Below, one piece after another: positions 21,313 through 21,951 of a stretch of 21,951 nt of DNA. The notes under the pieces were generated by a model. The model had not been told where the DNA came from. It did not search any database and saw nothing but the letters and a program-made list of their open reading frames with translations. The position numbers were made by a program, and so were the translations under genes. The DNA is from Draconibacterium orientale (lineage in GTDB: Bacteria > Bacteroidota > Bacteroidia > Bacteroidales > UBA12170). Position 1 is the stretch's first letter, and each line of letters opens with the position of its first letter. The stretch lies in NCBI GenBank assembly GCA_020718315.1, contig DYSK01000022.1, forward strand, positions 1 to 21,951, in the 5' to 3' direction.

Positions 21313-21951
21313 ATGAACATCAAATATTATTTCCTTCTTCTTCTTTTTGTCGTCGGCAGCATCAGCACCGCTCAAGTAGTTTACGAGCATACAAGCAACG
21401 AAAATATCTATACTTTTCTAGACGAAATGGCAAACGAACAAATCATCATCATCAATGCTGCCGTAAAACCATTTTCCAGAGAATTCATTGCCCAGAAACT
21501 CGAAAAAATAGAAAAAACCGCCGACAAATTGAATGTGCGCCAAGCCAAAGAATTGGCATTTTACAAAACGGCTTATATGCTCGAAGAAAACAGTGCACTG
21601 CATCTAAACCCAACTTTTGATATTTTAAAAAACTCCAATGGTTTTGGCACAGGCTTAAACCCATTTGGCGGCTTTTATAAAGATGATTTTTTTCGTTTTC
21701 AAGCACAGCCTTTGTATTCGTATTCCATGCTCAACAACAAAAACGGGACTCAAAGTTTTAGCTATGGCGGATTGCAAGCGCATGCTTATGCCGGAAAGCA
21801 TTTTGGTTTCTATGCCAGTTTGCGCGACAATCATACAAGCACCCGGTTTGGAAACACTTCTTATTTAACCCTTTTTGAAGGCGGCAACTACAAAAACAGC
21901 GAAAATGGCGGCGTTGATTGGAGCGAAATGCGTGGCGGTACGGTTTATAGC
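21313..21951 (+). CDS. Wzi-like capsule assembly outer membrane protein (3' partial)
   Basis: The frame from the ATG at 21313 stays open to the last base (213 residues), so the gene continues beyond the window. A signal peptide is clear (MNIKYYFLLLLFVVGSISTAQ, cleavage near residues 20-21). The mature N-terminus EHTSNENIYTFLDEMANEQIIIINAAVKPFSREFIAQKL, followed by LNVRQAKELAFYKTAYMLEE, matches the opening of Bacteroidota proteins annotated as capsule assembly Wzi family. After it come alternating strands rich in aromatic, Gly and Asn residues (HLNPTFDIL, FFRFQAQPLYSYSM, FSYGGLQAHAYAGKHFGFYASLRDN), as in an outer membrane beta-barrel. It is 26 bases after the FemAB-like gene and co-directional. 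The Wzi role (surface anchoring of polysaccharide) is by family similarity, seen only for the first part. Confidence 0.72.
   Translation, partial: MNIKYYFLLLLFVVGSISTAQVVYEHTSNENIYTFLDEMANEQIIIINAAVKPFSREFIAQKLEKIEKTADKLNVRQAKELAFYKTAYMLEENSALHLNPTFDILKNSNGFGTGLNPFGGFYKDDFFRFQAQPLYSYSMLNNKNGTQSFSYGGLQAHAYAGKHFGFYASLRDNHTSTRFGNTSYLTLFEGGNYKNSENGGVDWSEMRGGTVYS

Overview
The window looks like chromosomal DNA of a member of the Bacteroidota. Three things point there: an LruC-domain surface protein, a DUF5606 protein and Bacteroidota-style Mrp/Nfu and Wzi-like proteins; ten upstream regions carrying the Bacteroidota sigma factor -7 box TAnnTTTG; and an AT-rich sequence with almost no Shine-Dalgarno signals. 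The order cannot be fixed from the sequence. Most of the window is ordinary core genome. I saw no insertion sequence, phage gene, CRISPR array, tRNA or rRNA, and no intergenic gap above about 235 bases.

Layout. 1-1250: 3' part of a secreted protein with chitobiase-type repeats and an LruC domain, closed by a strong terminator. 1320-3655: DEAD-box RNA helicase with a DbpA-type RNA-binding tail, then a small unknown protein. 3697-6195 (minus): exonuclease III and glutamine-dependent NAD+ synthetase. 6333-7501: ribosome maturation factor RbfA and a methyltransferase, divergent from nadE. 7528-8637 (minus): DprA. 8733-9819: an MurG-like glycosyltransferase. 9987-11450: Mrp-type Fe-S carrier ATPase and an Nfu domain protein, then a terminator. 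11451-12281 (minus): an unrecognised lipoprotein, divergent from an EamA-family transporter (12403-13275). 13369-16561: acyl-CoA dehydrogenase, EtfB and EtfA, headed by a perfect 30-bp palindrome and closed by a bidirectional terminator. 16664-18192 (minus): DUF5606 protein and membrane-type dihydroorotate dehydrogenase PyrD, with a terminator-like hairpin between them. 18310-21951: a surface polysaccharide group made of a sugar transferase, a VanZ-like protein, a FemAB/GNAT-like protein and the 5' part of a Wzi-like outer membrane protein.

How genes work together. The dehydrogenase and the two ETF subunits form one electron-transfer unit for short-chain acyl-CoA oxidation or crotonyl-CoA reduction. 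Mrp and Nfu form an Fe-S assembly pair. The last four genes are tightly spaced (2-nt gap, 4-nt overlap, 26-nt gap) and fit the start of an exopolysaccharide or capsule locus running out of the window.

I found no clearly new multi-gene system. The best leads are the perfect palindrome in front of the acyl-CoA dehydrogenase/ETF operon, predicted leaderless mRNAs for rbfA and the glycosyltransferase, a sugar transferase with a methyltransferase-like insert and no evident re-entrant helix, a membrane-type PyrD with cysteine at the catalytic base position, and a hairpin just before pyrD.
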